64,000 bases of DNA, taken from positions 1 through 64,000 of the forward strand of contig CADATZ010000004.1 of NCBI GenBank assembly GCA_902791025.1, read 5' to 3'. The notes under the pieces are model-generated. The model made no database searches. It worked only from the letters and a program-made list of their open reading frames with translations, and had not been told where the DNA came from. A program made the translations under genes and the position numbers. This document shows, one piece after another, positions 1-8,306 of this stretch; within the stretch, counting starts at the first letter, position 1; each line of letters opens with the position of its first letter. The stretch is from an uncultured Chloroflexota bacterium (GTDB taxonomy: Bacteria; Chloroflexota; Anaerolineae; Anaerolineales; Anaerolineaceae).

Positions 1-165
1 TATGGAAGTGCTCAGCGAATATATGTCAAACGAGGCTATATCCCGGATGGGACGGGTGTCTGGTATCAGAATAAACCTTGTGCGCAATACGAAACGGAAA
101 TTGCAAATGATGATAATCTCGTGCTTTTCCTATCTAAGAAATTAGAACGGCAAGACGAAAACTAA
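1..165 (+). CDS. GNAT-family N-acetyltransferase, C-terminal fragment
   Basis: The window opens inside an open frame that runs 54 codons to a TAA at 163-165. The visible part contains the stretch AQRIYVKRGYIPDGTGVWY followed by NDDNLVLFLSKKL. This matches the usual C-terminal end of GNAT acetyltransferases, where a late beta strand after the acetyl-CoA site carries YVKRGY. The catalytic and CoA-binding core lies upstream of the window, so substrate cannot be guessed. The gene may be complete beyond the edge. It is followed by 540 bases without a protein gene. Confidence 0.7.
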   Translation, partial: YGSAQRIYVKRGYIPDGTGVWYQNKPCAQYETEIANDDNLVLFLSKKLERQDEN

Positions 166-186
166 TCTTACAAATTCCAGCTTGTC

Positions 187-279
187 GACATGTTCCCGAT
201 AACGGGTAGGTGTCCAAAATCGGTTGATATGTTCCTGGACACGATTTTGCGAACAGGCAGCAGTCAGTGGACAAGTTCC
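187..279. repeat. Three imperfect GACATGTTCC-type repeats, possible insertion-sequence end
   Basis: Near-identical ten-mers occur at 187-196 (GACATGTTCC), 226-235 (GATATGTTCC) and 270-279 (GACAAGTTCC). Two are followed by inverted GC-rich bases (CCCGATAACGGG at 195-206). AAAATCG at 217-223 and CGATTTT at 242-248 are also inverted. Multiple short repeats of this sort are typical of the ends of IS21-type elements, but no transposase gene is in the window. It could be a remnant or a coincidence. Confidence 0.25.
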
Positions 280-405
280 CGCTTACCGGCGCAGGTATGA
301 ATTAGTAGTTTCATTTCCTCGTGCCATATCGAATGGACGGATTTCACCGTGACCTAAAGAAGTGTACCATGGATTATTGATGAGGAACACAAGGAATTAT
401 TCAGC

Positions 406-434
406 TTGATAGGATACTGATGAAGTGCTATAAT
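406..434 (+). promoter_or_regulatory. SigA-type promoter upstream of the DUF5131 region
   Basis: TTGATA (406-411) and a perfect TATAAT (429-434) are separated by exactly 17 bp, predicting a start near 441. The nearest protein start is about 270 nt further on, with a hairpin terminator in between. The promoter may therefore drive a short RNA rather than the protein gene. Confidence 0.65.
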
Positions 435-622
435 AATTCCAGGGGAATAATCCCCGCAGTCCACAGCAAAACAGCCTCTTTATCACGCTGATAAAGAAAT
501 GATAAACTGAGGCCGTAGAGCATGGAGAATACAGATAATCTGTAGAATCAGAATCACGAGAACGAACAGGAGAAACAAAAATTAATCTAAAAGCGTTAGT
601 TTGCATAGAGTGGGAGTAATAA

Positions 623-657
623 AGAGTTCAGCGTACAGCGTATAGAGTTCAGATAAG
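623..657. repeat. Heptad repeat array (5 units)
   Basis: Exact 7-bp register: AGAGTTC / AGCGTAC / AGCGTAT / AGAGTTC / AGATAAG. The array sits directly before the hairpin at 661 and upstream of the DUF5131 start. It belongs to the dispersed heptad family seen in many spacers of this window. Confidence 0.75.
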
Positions 658-660
658 GAT

Positions 661-687
661 AGCCGCTTTGCGGCTGTCTTTTATCTT
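661..687 (+). terminator. Hairpin, probable terminator
   Basis: AGCCGC (661-666), loop TTT and GCGGCT (670-675) are followed by a T-rich tract. The stem can be extended by AGATAA (651-656) with TTATCT (680-685). It lies only 20 bases before the DUF5131 start, so it would end the upstream RNA or attenuate the gene. Confidence 0.5.
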
Positions 688-707
688 GTTTAAAACCGGA
701 GTGAACG

Positions 708-1583
708 ATGCACGATATCTGGAATCCCTGGCATGGGTGTAGGAAGGTCAGTGAGGGCTGTCAGAATTGTTATATGTATTATCTGGACAGCCTCCGTGAC
801 AAAGACGGCTCTGTGATTTACCGCACACAGGCCGGGTTCCGCTATCCGCTTTCAAGGGAACGCAGCGGTCGTTATAAGGTTCACAGCGGCGAGATGATCC
901 GCGTCTGTATGACTTCGGATTTCTTTCTGGAAGAGGCTGACGCCTGGCGTCCGGAGGCGTGGGAAATCATGCGGTCCCGTCCGGATGTGAAATTTTTCCT
1001 GCTCACCAAGCGTCCGCAGCGTGTGGCAGAACATTTACCCGCCGACTGGGGGGATGGCTGGGGAAACATCATGCTGAACGTGACCACGGAAAATCAGCAC
1101 CGCGCTGACGAGCGCATCCCGATCCTGCTTTCCCTGCCTTTTAAACATAAAGGGATCATGTGCGCGCCGTTTGTCGGTCCGGTAAGCATCAGGAAATATC
1201 TCGCTTCCGGTCAAATTGAGCAGGTGCTTTGTGACGGAGAAAATTATGACGGCGCCAGACCCTGTCATTATGAATGGGTGAAGTCATTGCGGGATGAATG
1301 TGTATCCGCGGATGTGACCTTTGTCTTCTGCGGCACAGGAAGGCGCTTTGTCAAAGATGGGAAAACTTATAAACTTGAGGACAGCGGATTACAGAGCGAA
1401 CAGGCGCTTCGCTCCGGATTGCGTTATCAGGGAAAAGCGATCAATTTTAAACTCACAGATACCTGGGGACTCCCGATCCCTGAGGATGAACTTTATCATC
1501 CCCATTTCCGAGAACGCTGTGAACGGTGCGGCATGAAACCCATCTGCAATGGCTGCAGTGACTGCGGGAAATGTAAGGGGTAA
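708..1583 (+). CDS. DUF5131 (phage Gp37/Gp68-like) three-Cys protein
   Basis: This 291-residue protein starts MHDIWNPWHGCRKVSEGC. The motif W-N-P-W-H-G-C-x6-C-x2-C-Y is the signature of the DUF5131 / Gp37-Gp68 family. Members are thought to be radical-SAM-like, and in many genomes they pair with TcmP partner proteins. Residues 88-130 (FFLLTKRP, NVTTENQ, ADERIP) and FVGPVS fit the family. The extreme C-terminus adds a dense cluster, CERCGMKPICNGCSDCGKC, which probably binds zinc or an Fe-S centre. No TcmP gene is adjacent. GGAGTG six bases before the ATG can serve as ribosome binding site. The biochemical function is unknown. Confidence 0.8.
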   Translation: MHDIWNPWHGCRKVSEGCQNCYMYYLDSLRDKDGSVIYRTQAGFRYPLSRERSGRYKVHSGEMIRVCMTSDFFLEEADAWRPEAWEIMRSRPDVKFFLLTKRPQRVAEHLPADWGDGWGNIMLNVTTENQHRADERIPILLSLPFKHKGIMCAPFVGPVSIRKYLASGQIEQVLCDGENYDGARPCHYEWVKSLRDECVSADVTFVFCGTGRRFVKDGKTYKLEDSGLQSEQALRSGLRYQGKAINFKLTDTWGLPIPEDELYHPHFRERCERCGMKPICNGCSDCGKCKG

Positions 1584-1623
1584 ATGCAGCTGGCAGGTAT
1601 TAGACTTTAGACGTGGGTTCACG

Positions 1624-4155
1624 CTAATGGCGGCCGGTGAATTCCCATTGGGTTGTGTCGAAGATATCCTGACCGTGGAACAGATACCAGTCTCCGGCGC
1701 GAAAAGAATCCCCGTTATTCAGCTTGATATCCCAGATCTCCGTGTGTTTGATCAGAATGTCCCGCTCAAACTTATCCCTGTCAGTGACCGGCTGACCGGT
1801 AGCGGGATTGGCGGGTGCTTTCAGGAGGCCTGCAAAGGCAATGGACGGTGTATCGGCATTGGTCATCAACGCGGTGTCGACTGAAAAACCCTTGCTGTTA
1901 AAATCTTTTACCATGAACATGGGGTTATAAGTGAGCACATCCTCATGATCTTTGCTTCCGAACATGAATTCACTGTAGCCCATCGGGTGCCCGTGGTCGC
2001 TTACGATGATGATCCGTGTGTTATCGTAGACGTGGTTTTCTTTGAGGTGATCCAGCCATGTCCCCAGGGCGATGAAGGCAGCCATATTGACATGATAATG
2101 AGTTTCCTGCACGATATCATTCAGCAGCAGGGTGCGGCCGTCTGCTGAAGTGCGGGTGATTGGGAGCGTCTCGTAAGGCGTGTTGTCCACGAGATTCGTC
2201 AGTGAGTAATCCGGCAGCTGGAGCAGCGTTGGTTCGTGTGTCGTCCGGTTATCCATAATGAAGAAAGTGTTTCCGCTGTCCTTGATCTCCGTCATGGAAG
2301 GCAAGCTCACCAGAACATTGTATGCTTTCTGGAAATTTCCCAAATCTCTCCGGGCTGAGAGCATTTCATCGAAGGACTGCAGCGTATCAGCTTTATTGTA
2401 TGAGCCTTTGTTGTAGAGCAATGGCTGGACAAACAGCGGTGAGATCCTGTAGATACTGTAGCAGAAAAAGTTCCGGTTGCGGTTCATGATCACTTCGGTT
2501 TCGTAGAATTCATCCGCAGGCGGCAGCATGTCCTCAGCATGCCATGCACGTATCCCGGGATGATCGCTGTAAATGTTCAGATCGGGAATCGTCTGGTATC
2601 CGGCATACGGGGGATCGAAGACCGTGACCCGGTAACCGGCTTCATCAAAGAGGACCGGCATCAGCCGCAGGGCTTCGTTATGCTTGGAAGCGAGCGTTTC
2701 ATCTTTTCTTTCATTGATCCTCTCCGGCGTATATTCATACCCACCGAAAAGAGCGGGGGCGGCTTCATTGGTCTTGGAGCCAAAAGAAAGGGTGTTGGGA
2801 TAAAAGGTGAAACCGTCGAACTGTTCCATTAGCTCCGGACGTTCCGCCAGAATAAACGGCAGAAAATAACCGATGGAGCGGTCCATCATGATGATAACAA
2901 CATTTTTTCCGTCCGCCGAGAGGGGAATCTCCGGCAGGAGCAGGGATCCGGTGTCTTCGGATTGTGTGTCTTCTATCTCCGGCAAATGGGGAACAGCGGC
3001 GATGGTTTTCTTTGATACGGAAAGATCCCGGGCAATGCTGATACAGTTAGAGACCGCGCTCCCGGCTTTTACCACACACAGGCCGGCGATCAGTAAGTTC
3101 AGCACCATCCTGTTTTTCCGCCGGATCAGCCATATGACCAGTGCTGTCAAACCCAGGATCAGGAGGTTAATGACCACAGCTTTCGGAGATAAAACCGGGT
3201 CTTTTTCATAAACGAGCTGTGTCGACATGATCCCGCGGTTATTCCCGAAGAACATGACGTTTATTGTGCCGCAGGCAGCAGTCAGCGCGGAAAGAAAAGC
3301 CAGTGATTTCCGTACCGGCGCGGGAGCAGGGGCGAAAACCATGCCCGGCCAGATCACAAATGTGCCTGCAGCGATCACAAACGCACTGATGATATAGTGG
3401 AACGGAGAATAATAATTTGAAATATTGATAAAATCCGATGGTGCCGAGCGGATCACCATTGAGGGAATCTGGATCCCGGTCAGGATCGCGGTATAGATGC
3501 AGCTGAGCAGGAACAGCTGTTTGTCGGACGGATGGATATCCGTGGAAGAATGTCCGCTGGATCTGTGCCGGAAAAAGGCGTTTGCGGCCAGCTGCAGCAA
3601 TTCGCAGACCAGCCAGTACAGTGTGAACCCCGCATGGGAACTGTAAAGCAGAAAGAAGAACAGAATTGTCTCTGCCCCGGTAAGGATTTTCCAGACAAGG
3701 GGAAAATCACGCGTCCGGATTCGGTTGGAGATCATATGGATCAGCATTACGAGAATCGGCAGAAGGTTCAGGGATAAGCCTTTGATGCGGATCATGCCAT
3801 CCGGGACACCCAGATCGGATATGAAGAGAAAGGGCACACCGTACAAGACGACAAGATTGTTAAAAAATAGAAATCCTGCTGTGAAATGCATGATTTCCGG
3901 TATCAAAAAAAGGGGAATATGCCGAAGGAATGAGGTTTTTCCGCGGTTGTTTTTGTCTGAAAGGGCGTAATGCCGGAGCTGTGAATCCGCAGACCAGTGA
4001 CATATAAGGATCACGAGAAAGCTCATGACTGCGGAAATCAACGAAATGATGAGGCCGGTTTCCGGAATGACCCGTTTTGCTGCAGTGAAAAAGACTTCCA
4101 TCAGCAGCTCCACCGGCCCTGTAAACAGCCTGCGCAAAAAATTCAAAATTATCAT
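1624..4155 (-). CDS. Membrane-bound sulfatase-like (alkaline phosphatase superfamily) transferase
   Basis: This 843-residue protein has about ten hydrophobic segments in its first 380 residues. A soluble domain follows, opening with NVVIIMMDRSIGYF near residue 415 and closing with the metal motif SDHGHPM near residue 719. The stretch FGSKTNEAAPALFGG holds a plausible catalytic Thr, equivalent to the nucleophile in LtaS/YejM-type enzymes. The architecture suggests transfer of phosphoglycerol, phosphoethanolamine or a similar group onto an envelope polymer outside the membrane. This is an inference from fold only; true sulfatase activity is unlikely without the Cys/Ser sulfatase signature. The gene stands alone, convergent with the DUF5131 gene and divergent from hrcA. 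Confidence 0.75.
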   Translation of the reverse strand: MIILNFLRRLFTGPVELLMEVFFTAAKRVIPETGLIISLISAVMSFLVILICHWSADSQLRHYALSDKNNRGKTSFLRHIPLFLIPEIMHFTAGFLFFNNLVVLYGVPFLFISDLGVPDGMIRIKGLSLNLLPILVMLIHMISNRIRTRDFPLVWKILTGAETILFFFLLYSSHAGFTLYWLVCELLQLAANAFFRHRSSGHSSTDIHPSDKQLFLLSCIYTAILTGIQIPSMVIRSAPSDFINISNYYSPFHYIISAFVIAAGTFVIWPGMVFAPAPAPVRKSLAFLSALTAACGTINVMFFGNNRGIMSTQLVYEKDPVLSPKAVVINLLILGLTALVIWLIRRKNRMVLNLLIAGLCVVKAGSAVSNCISIARDLSVSKKTIAAVPHLPEIEDTQSEDTGSLLLPEIPLSADGKNVVIIMMDRSIGYFLPFILAERPELMEQFDGFTFYPNTLSFGSKTNEAAPALFGGYEYTPERINERKDETLASKHNEALRLMPVLFDEAGYRVTVFDPPYAGYQTIPDLNIYSDHPGIRAWHAEDMLPPADEFYETEVIMNRNRNFFCYSIYRISPLFVQPLLYNKGSYNKADTLQSFDEMLSARRDLGNFQKAYNVLVSLPSMTEIKDSGNTFFIMDNRTTHEPTLLQLPDYSLTNLVDNTPYETLPITRTSADGRTLLLNDIVQETHYHVNMAAFIALGTWLDHLKENHVYDNTRIIIVSDHGHPMGYSEFMFGSKDHEDVLTYNPMFMVKDFNSKGFSVDTALMTNADTPSIAFAGLLKAPANPATGQPVTDRDKFERDILIKHTEIWDIKLNNGDSFRAGDWYLFHGQDIFDTTQWEFTGRH

Positions 4156-4333
4156 GACCGTACTCTGTTTCTAAAGGCTCTTGAGCCTGCATTTATTATA
4201 TACAGATAATTTTTTTTTGTATCTTTTCAGTACAAGGTGCGCAATGCGCAGTTCAAGTTTGTGAAGCTTTGCCTCATCCCGTGAATAGTAACTCCTATCA
4301 CTGTTAATAATTTGTAAGAAGTTAAAAAATCTA

Positions 4334-4361
4334 TTGACTTTTTTTTTGAGGGTGGTATTAT
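4334..4361 (+). promoter_or_regulatory. Promoter of the hrcA heat-shock operon
   Basis: TTGACT (4334-4339) and TATTAT (4356-4361) are spaced 16 bp apart. The predicted start near 4368 falls just before the CIRCE operator, the standard place for HrcA to block transcription. Confidence 0.8.
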
Positions 4362-4374
4362 ATTGCATAGATGG

Positions 4375-4401
4375 TTAGCACTCAAGAGCTTAGAGTGCTA
4401 A
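4375..4401. promoter_or_regulatory. CIRCE operator (HrcA binding site)
   Basis: TTAGCACTC (4375-4383), a 9-bp spacer and GAGTGCTAA (4393-4401) form a perfect match to the CIRCE consensus. It lies between the -10 box and the hrcA start, so HrcA binding should repress hrcA-grpE-dnaK and let the operon respond to heat or misfolded protein via chaperones. Confidence 0.97.
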
Positions 4402-4414
4402 CGAGGCAAAGAAA

Positions 4415-5455
4415 ATGAGTGAATTGACCGACCGCCAAAAAGTAATTCTGAGTCTTGTGGTTCATGAGTATGTCCGAACCGCAAATCCGGTGGGTTCCAA
4501 AAATCTGGTCAGACAGTACCATTTGGACTACAGCCCGGCAACCGTTCGGAATGAACTGGCGGCACTCACCGAAGCCCAGTTTCTGAGCCAGCCCTACACA
4601 TCGGCAGGGCGTGTACCGACGGAAAAAGGATATCGATTCTTTGTCAGCGGTCTGATCCAGATGAGGGAACTTCCTGAAGAGACCCAGCGCATGATCGAGC
4701 ATCAGTTTTCCCAGGCACAGCAGGGAATGGATGGATGGATCAAGTTAGCCGCTTCGATCCTCGCGGACCAGTCAAATGCGATTTCTGTCGTCTCCGCTCC
4801 GCTGCCGAACCGGACACGGGTCAAGTATGTTTCGCTGATTTCGATCACGAACAAACAGATCCTGATGATCCTGGTCCTTGCAGGCGGACAAATGCAGCAG
4901 CGTTTTCTTTTTGTCAACGAAACCATGACGCAGGAAAAGCTGAACGAGATCGCCGATACGCTGAACCGCTTGTTTGAAGGGAAAAACAGCGAAGAGATCC
5001 GCACCATCAGCCGGAAAATCCCTTCCATGGGAACCGTTGCTGATGAGATCGTCCGAACCCTTTTGAGCACGCTCTACGATACGGACGCGCTGCAAACCGG
5101 GGAAGTCTATACGGATGGGATCAACAAGGTCCTCTCTGAACCGGAATTCTCCGATTCGGAAGAAGCCAGAAGAACACTGCGCTTCCTGGATGAGAAACCT
5201 CTGCTGCAGAGTTTTCTCTCCCGCACGACACGGGAACAAAAGGTCGGAGGTGTTCAGGTCTTCTTCGGAGGAGACGGATTGCTGAAGGATATCGCGAACT
5301 GCTCCCTGGTCGTTGCCCGGTATGGAATGCAGGGCGTCGCGACCGGAACCATCGGGGTTTTAGGCCCGATGCGGATGGCATACAGTAAGAATATCCCGAC
5401 TGTCCGGTTTTTGGCAGGGATCCTGAGCGATCTGGTGACAGACAGCAGTCAGTGA
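4415..5455 (+). CDS. hrcA: Heat-inducible transcription repressor HrcA
   Basis: This 346-residue protein has an N-terminal winged-helix domain (residues 1-80, with LTDRQKVILSLVVHEYV, GSKNLV and SPATVRNELAALTE). The conserved YTSAGRVPTEKGYRFFV follows, then the GAF-like dimerisation and inserted regions. The C-terminal PMRMAYSKNIPTVRFLA box is typical of HrcA. It binds the CIRCE site at 4375-4401 immediately upstream of its own gene and is thus autoregulated. GAGG eight bases before the ATG is the ribosome binding site. A heptad repeat overlaps its last codons (TDSSQ) and runs into the spacer before grpE. Confidence 0.96.
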   Translation: MSELTDRQKVILSLVVHEYVRTANPVGSKNLVRQYHLDYSPATVRNELAALTEAQFLSQPYTSAGRVPTEKGYRFFVSGLIQMRELPEETQRMIEHQFSQAQQGMDGWIKLAASILADQSNAISVVSAPLPNRTRVKYVSLISITNKQILMILVLAGGQMQQRFLFVNETMTQEKLNEIADTLNRLFEGKNSEEIRTISRKIPSMGTVADEIVRTLLSTLYDTDALQTGEVYTDGINKVLSEPEFSDSEEARRTLRFLDEKPLLQSFLSRTTREQKVGGVQVFFGGDGLLKDIANCSLVVARYGMQGVATGTIGVLGPMRMAYSKNIPTVRFLAGILSDLVTDSSQ

Positions 5456-5484
5456 TCAGTAGCCAGTGGGCAGTGAACAGAAAA
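5443..5484. repeat. Heptad repeat array overlapping the hrcA stop codon
   Basis: Six units in exact 7-bp register: CAGCAGT / CAGTGAT / CAGTAGC / CAGTGGG / CAGTGAA / CAGAAAA. The hrcA TGA (5453-5455) lies inside the second unit, so the repeat contributes the last residues of HrcA. Confidence 0.85.
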
Positions 5485-5532
5485 ATCAGGAAGCGCTCCG
5501 CGCTTCAGATTATAAAAAGCAGAGGAAAAGAT

Positions 5533-6141
5533 ATGGGTAAGAAAACGAAGATCAAATTAAACAAGGGTTCTGAACCGAAGGTTGAAGAAGCAGTTCAGGT
5601 TGAAGAACCGGAAATCTCTGCGGAGGAAGAAGCAGCTGCAGAACAGGAGGATCAGGTAACGCTCTCTAAAGCTGAATTCGATGAATTGAATAAAGCCCTG
5701 AAAGAGGCAAAAAAGAAGGGTGAAGAAAACCATGAAGCCTGGATCCGGGAACGGGCTGACTTCAGCAACTACAAGAAGCGCATGGATCGCGATCAGGAAC
5801 TGATGAGAAGTAAATTCAAGTCAGATGTTCTCGAAAAGTTTCTCCCGGTTCTGGATGACCTGAAACTGGCTTATCAGCATCGTCCGGAAGACGGCGAAGC
5901 TGCCGCCTGGGCAGAAGGAATTGAACTGATCATCAGAAAGTTCAGCTCTGTATTGGAAAATGAAGGTATGGCACAAATTGATGCCAAACCCGGTGACAAA
6001 CTCGATCCGAACATTCATATGGCAGTATCTTCGGAAGACAGCGAAGAATTCGGATCAGACGAAATTATTGAAGTTTTACAAAATGGCTACCGTATGGGCG
6101 AAAAAATTGTACGTCCCGCAATGGTACGGGTAGCAAGATAA
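5533..6141 (+). CDS. grpE: Nucleotide exchange factor GrpE
   Basis: The 202-residue product begins [13 protein letters not shown] chose ATG 5533 because AGAGGA precedes it, whereas the longer frame from 5452 would read through the heptad repeat. The N-terminal part is acidic and unstructured (residues 14-45). A long coiled coil follows ([26 protein letters not shown]), and then the beta-wing domain with [12 protein letters not shown] and the closing [17 protein letters not shown] signature. GrpE releases ADP from DnaK in the KJE chaperone cycle. It is the second gene of the CIRCE operon, 12 bases before dnaK. Confidence 0.96.
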   Translation: MGKKTKIKLNKGSEPKVEEAVQVEEPEISAEEEAAAEQEDQVTLSKAEFDELNKALKEAKKKGEENHEAWIRERADFSNYKKRMDRDQELMRSKFKSDVLEKFLPVLDDLKLAYQHRPEDGEAAAWAEGIELIIRKFSSVLENEGMAQIDAKPGDKLDPNIHMAVSSEDSEEFGSDEIIEVLQNGYRMGEKIVRPAMVRVAR

Positions 6142-6152
6142 AGGAGATTATT

Positions 6153-8066
6153 ATGAGTAAAATTCTTGGTATTGACTTAGGGACTACAAATTCTGCAATG
6201 TCCGTCATGGTTGGCGGTGAACCGACCATCATCCCCACCGCTGAAGGGGAACGCACCTGCCCGTCCGTCGTGGCTGTGAACAAAAATCATGAACGTCTTG
6301 TCGGACGTGCCGCCCGCAACCAGGCGATCACCAACCCGGAAAACACCATCTTCTCGATCAAGCGTTTCATGGGTCATAAATATGATGACGAAGAAGTACA
6401 GCGCACCATCAAACGTGTCCCGTACAAAGTGACAAAGGCCCCGAACGGTGACGTCCGTGTTGTCCTGGATGGCAAAGAATATTCCGCTCCGGAAATTTCC
6501 GCAATGATCCTGGCGAAACTGAAGGCCGATGCGGAAGCATATCTGGGCGAAACCATTACCCAGGCTGTCATCACGGTCCCTGCATACTTCAACGATGCAC
6601 AGCGTAACGCAACCAAGGATGCCGGTAAGATCGCTGGTCTCGAAGTTCTGCGTATCATCAATGAACCGACTGCTTCCTCTCTGGCTTACGGTCTGGAAAA
6701 GAAGAGCAACGAACTGATCGCGGTCTATGACCTCGGCGGCGGTACCTTCGATGTTTCCATCCTGGATGTCGGTGACGGTGTCTTTGAAGTACGCTCCACC
6801 TCCGGTGATACCTTCCTCGGCGGCGATGACTTCGACAACCGCATTATGGACTACCTGTTGGATGAGTTCAAGAAAGCCAACAACATGGATCTGCGCAACG
6901 ACCGCCAGGCACTCCAGCGTCTGAAGGAAGCTGCTGAAAAGGCAAAGATCGAACTGTCTTCCACCATGCAGACAGAAATCAACCTGCCTTATATCACAGC
7001 TGACGCAACCGGTCCGAAGCATCTGGTTCTGACACTGACCCGCGCGAAGCTCGAACAGCTCACCAGTGACCTGATCGCGAAGTCCATGGACCCGATCCAC
7101 AACGCTATGAAGGATGCAGGTGTTACCACTGCTGATATCAATGAAGTTGTCATGGTTGGTGGTATGACCCGTATGCCGGCAGTTCAGGAAGCTGTCAAGC
7201 GTGAATTCGGCAAGGAACCCTGCAAGGGCGTCAATCCGGATGAAGTCGTTTCCATCGGTGCTGCTATTCAGGGTGGTGTTCTGGCCGGTGATGTGAAGGA
7301 TGTGGTTCTGCTGGATGTTACCCCGCTGACCCTTTCTGTCGAAACCATGGGCGGCGTTGCTACCCCGATGATCGAACGGAATTCCACAATTCCGATCAAG
7401 CGCTCTCAGGTTTACTCCACCGCTGCTGACGGTCAGACCAGCGTTGAGATCCACGTGCTGCAGGGTGAACGCCCGATGGCTGCCGATAACAAGAGCCTGG
7501 GCCGCTTTATCCTGGACGGTATCCCGTCTGCCCGCCGCGGTGTCCCGCAGATCGAAGTCACATTCGATATCGACTCCAACGGTATTCTGAAGGTCTCCGC
7601 TTTGGATAAGGCTACCAACCGCTCTCAGAACATCACCATCACCGCTTCTTCCGGTTTGACGGATGAAGAAGTCGAAAAGATGCGCAAGGAAGCGGAAGCC
7701 CATGCTGAAGAAGACCGCAAGCGCAAGGAAGGCATTGAAGTCCGCAACACTGCTGACAGCACTGTCTACACTGTCGAAAAGATGCTGGAAGAATATGGCG
7801 ACAAGCTGCCTGCTGATCTGAAGTCTCAGGTGGAAACCAAGGCTAACGAGCTCAAAGGCATCATCCAGACTGCCGATACCGATACACTGAAGGCAAAGAC
7901 GGATGAACTGAACAAGCTGCTGCAGCAAATGGGCGGCGCTATGTATCAGCAGCCGGGTGCAGGTCCGGATGCCGGTCCGCAGCCTGGTGACATGGGCGGA
8001 GACAACGGTTCCAACGGGAACAACGGCGGCGATGATGTCGTCGACGGCGAATTCCGCAGTATGTAA
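6153..8066 (+). CDS. dnaK: Hsp70 chaperone DnaK
   Basis: This 637-residue cytosolic chaperone has the full Hsp70 layout. The ATPase domain carries [28 protein letters not shown] and [13 protein letters not shown]. The linker [11 protein letters not shown] is near residue 390, followed by the substrate-binding domain and an alpha-helical lid. The tail is Gly/Asn-rich and ends in DGEFRSM. AAGGAG precedes the start. Codon use is strongly biased towards a preferred set, as in the ribosomal genes, which fits high expression. DnaK drives protein folding together with DnaJ and GrpE and, in HrcA systems, usually feeds back on heat-shock control through chaperone load. Confidence 0.98.
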   Translation: MSKILGIDLGTTNSAMSVMVGGEPTIIPTAEGERTCPSVVAVNKNHERLVGRAARNQAITNPENTIFSIKRFMGHKYDDEEVQRTIKRVPYKVTKAPNGDVRVVLDGKEYSAPEISAMILAKLKADAEAYLGETITQAVITVPAYFNDAQRNATKDAGKIAGLEVLRIINEPTASSLAYGLEKKSNELIAVYDLGGGTFDVSILDVGDGVFEVRSTSGDTFLGGDDFDNRIMDYLLDEFKKANNMDLRNDRQALQRLKEAAEKAKIELSSTMQTEINLPYITADATGPKHLVLTLTRAKLEQLTSDLIAKSMDPIHNAMKDAGVTTADINEVVMVGGMTRMPAVQEAVKREFGKEPCKGVNPDEVVSIGAAIQGGVLAGDVKDVVLLDVTPLTLSVETMGGVATPMIERNSTIPIKRSQVYSTAADGQTSVEIHVLQGERPMAADNKSLGRFILDGIPSARRGVPQIEVTFDIDSNGILKVSALDKATNRSQNITITASSGLTDEEVEKMRKEAEAHAEEDRKRKEGIEVRNTADSTVYTVEKMLEEYGDKLPADLKSQVETKANELKGIIQTADTDTLKAKTDELNKLLQQMGGAMYQQPGAGPDAGPQPGDMGGDNGSNGNNGGDDVVDGEFRSM

Positions 8067-8089
8067 TGGCTATTTACGAATAATTATCA

Positions 8090-8123
8090 TAACGGAACGA
8101 TCTTTTTGGAGATCGTTCCGTTA
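8090..8123 (+). terminator. Strong hairpin after dnaK
   Basis: AACGGAACGATCT (8091-8103), a 6-nt loop and AGATCGTTCCGTT (8110-8122) pair perfectly. The following bases (ATGCTGTT) lack a clean T-run. It may therefore act as a partial terminator or 3'-end stabiliser that lowers dnaJ expression relative to dnaK. Confidence 0.6.
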
Positions 8124-8139
8124 TGCTGTTAGAATAGGG

Positions 8140-8283
8140 TAGTTAGTAGTTAGTAGTTAGTAGTTAGTAGTTAGTAGTTAGCAGTTAGTAGTTAGTATTT
8201 GGATCCAAAAGCCTGACCTGTTCAATACACAGTCTGTTTCCCCAATAAAACTAATAACTACCAACTAATAACTACCAACTGAA
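8140..8283. repeat. Two complementary heptad arrays between dnaK and dnaJ
   Basis: The first array (about 8140-8198) is more than eight units of TAGTTAG with one C variant. The second (8249-8283) alternates AACTAAT and AACTACC and ends AACTGAA. The second is close to the reverse complement of the first, so a transcript could fold into a stem of about 30 bp with a loop near 50 nt. The second array ends just before the dnaJ leader (GGAG, ATG 8307). Confidence 0.85.
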
Positions 8284-8306
8284 AAAATCGGAGATTTTTT
8301 TTACAC

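Larger units (their letters stand above)
441..687 (+). ncRNA. Candidate independent structured small RNA (about 240 nt)
   Basis: The segment lies between a strong promoter (406-434) and a terminator-like hairpin (651-685), and no convincing reading frame fills it. Hairpins seen by eye are GGGG(442-445)/CCCC(452-455), TTTATCA/TGATAAA around 479-496 nested in GCCTC/GAGGC arms, and ACAGAT/ATCTGT near 530-543. The 3' part contains a 7-bp-period repeat. I do not recognise it as tmRNA, RNase P, 6S or SRP RNA. It could equally be a long 5' leader of the DUF5131 gene. Confidence 0.35.

Noticed and set aside
397..606. 69-codon minus-strand frame in the first intergenic region
   Set aside because: No ribosome binding site, odd composition, and it overlaps the promoter and hairpins on the plus strand.
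4171..4368. Small minus-strand frame in the hrcA promoter region
   Set aside because: It covers the promoter and AT-rich spacer and has no protein-like features.
6177..7928. 583-codon open frame antisense to dnaK
   Set aside because: It is a by-product of the strongly biased codon use of dnaK; the translation has no recognisable domain, and dnaK itself is certain.
8140..8283. CRISPR array
   Set aside because: The repeat unit is only 7 bp with no spacers; no cas genes are present.
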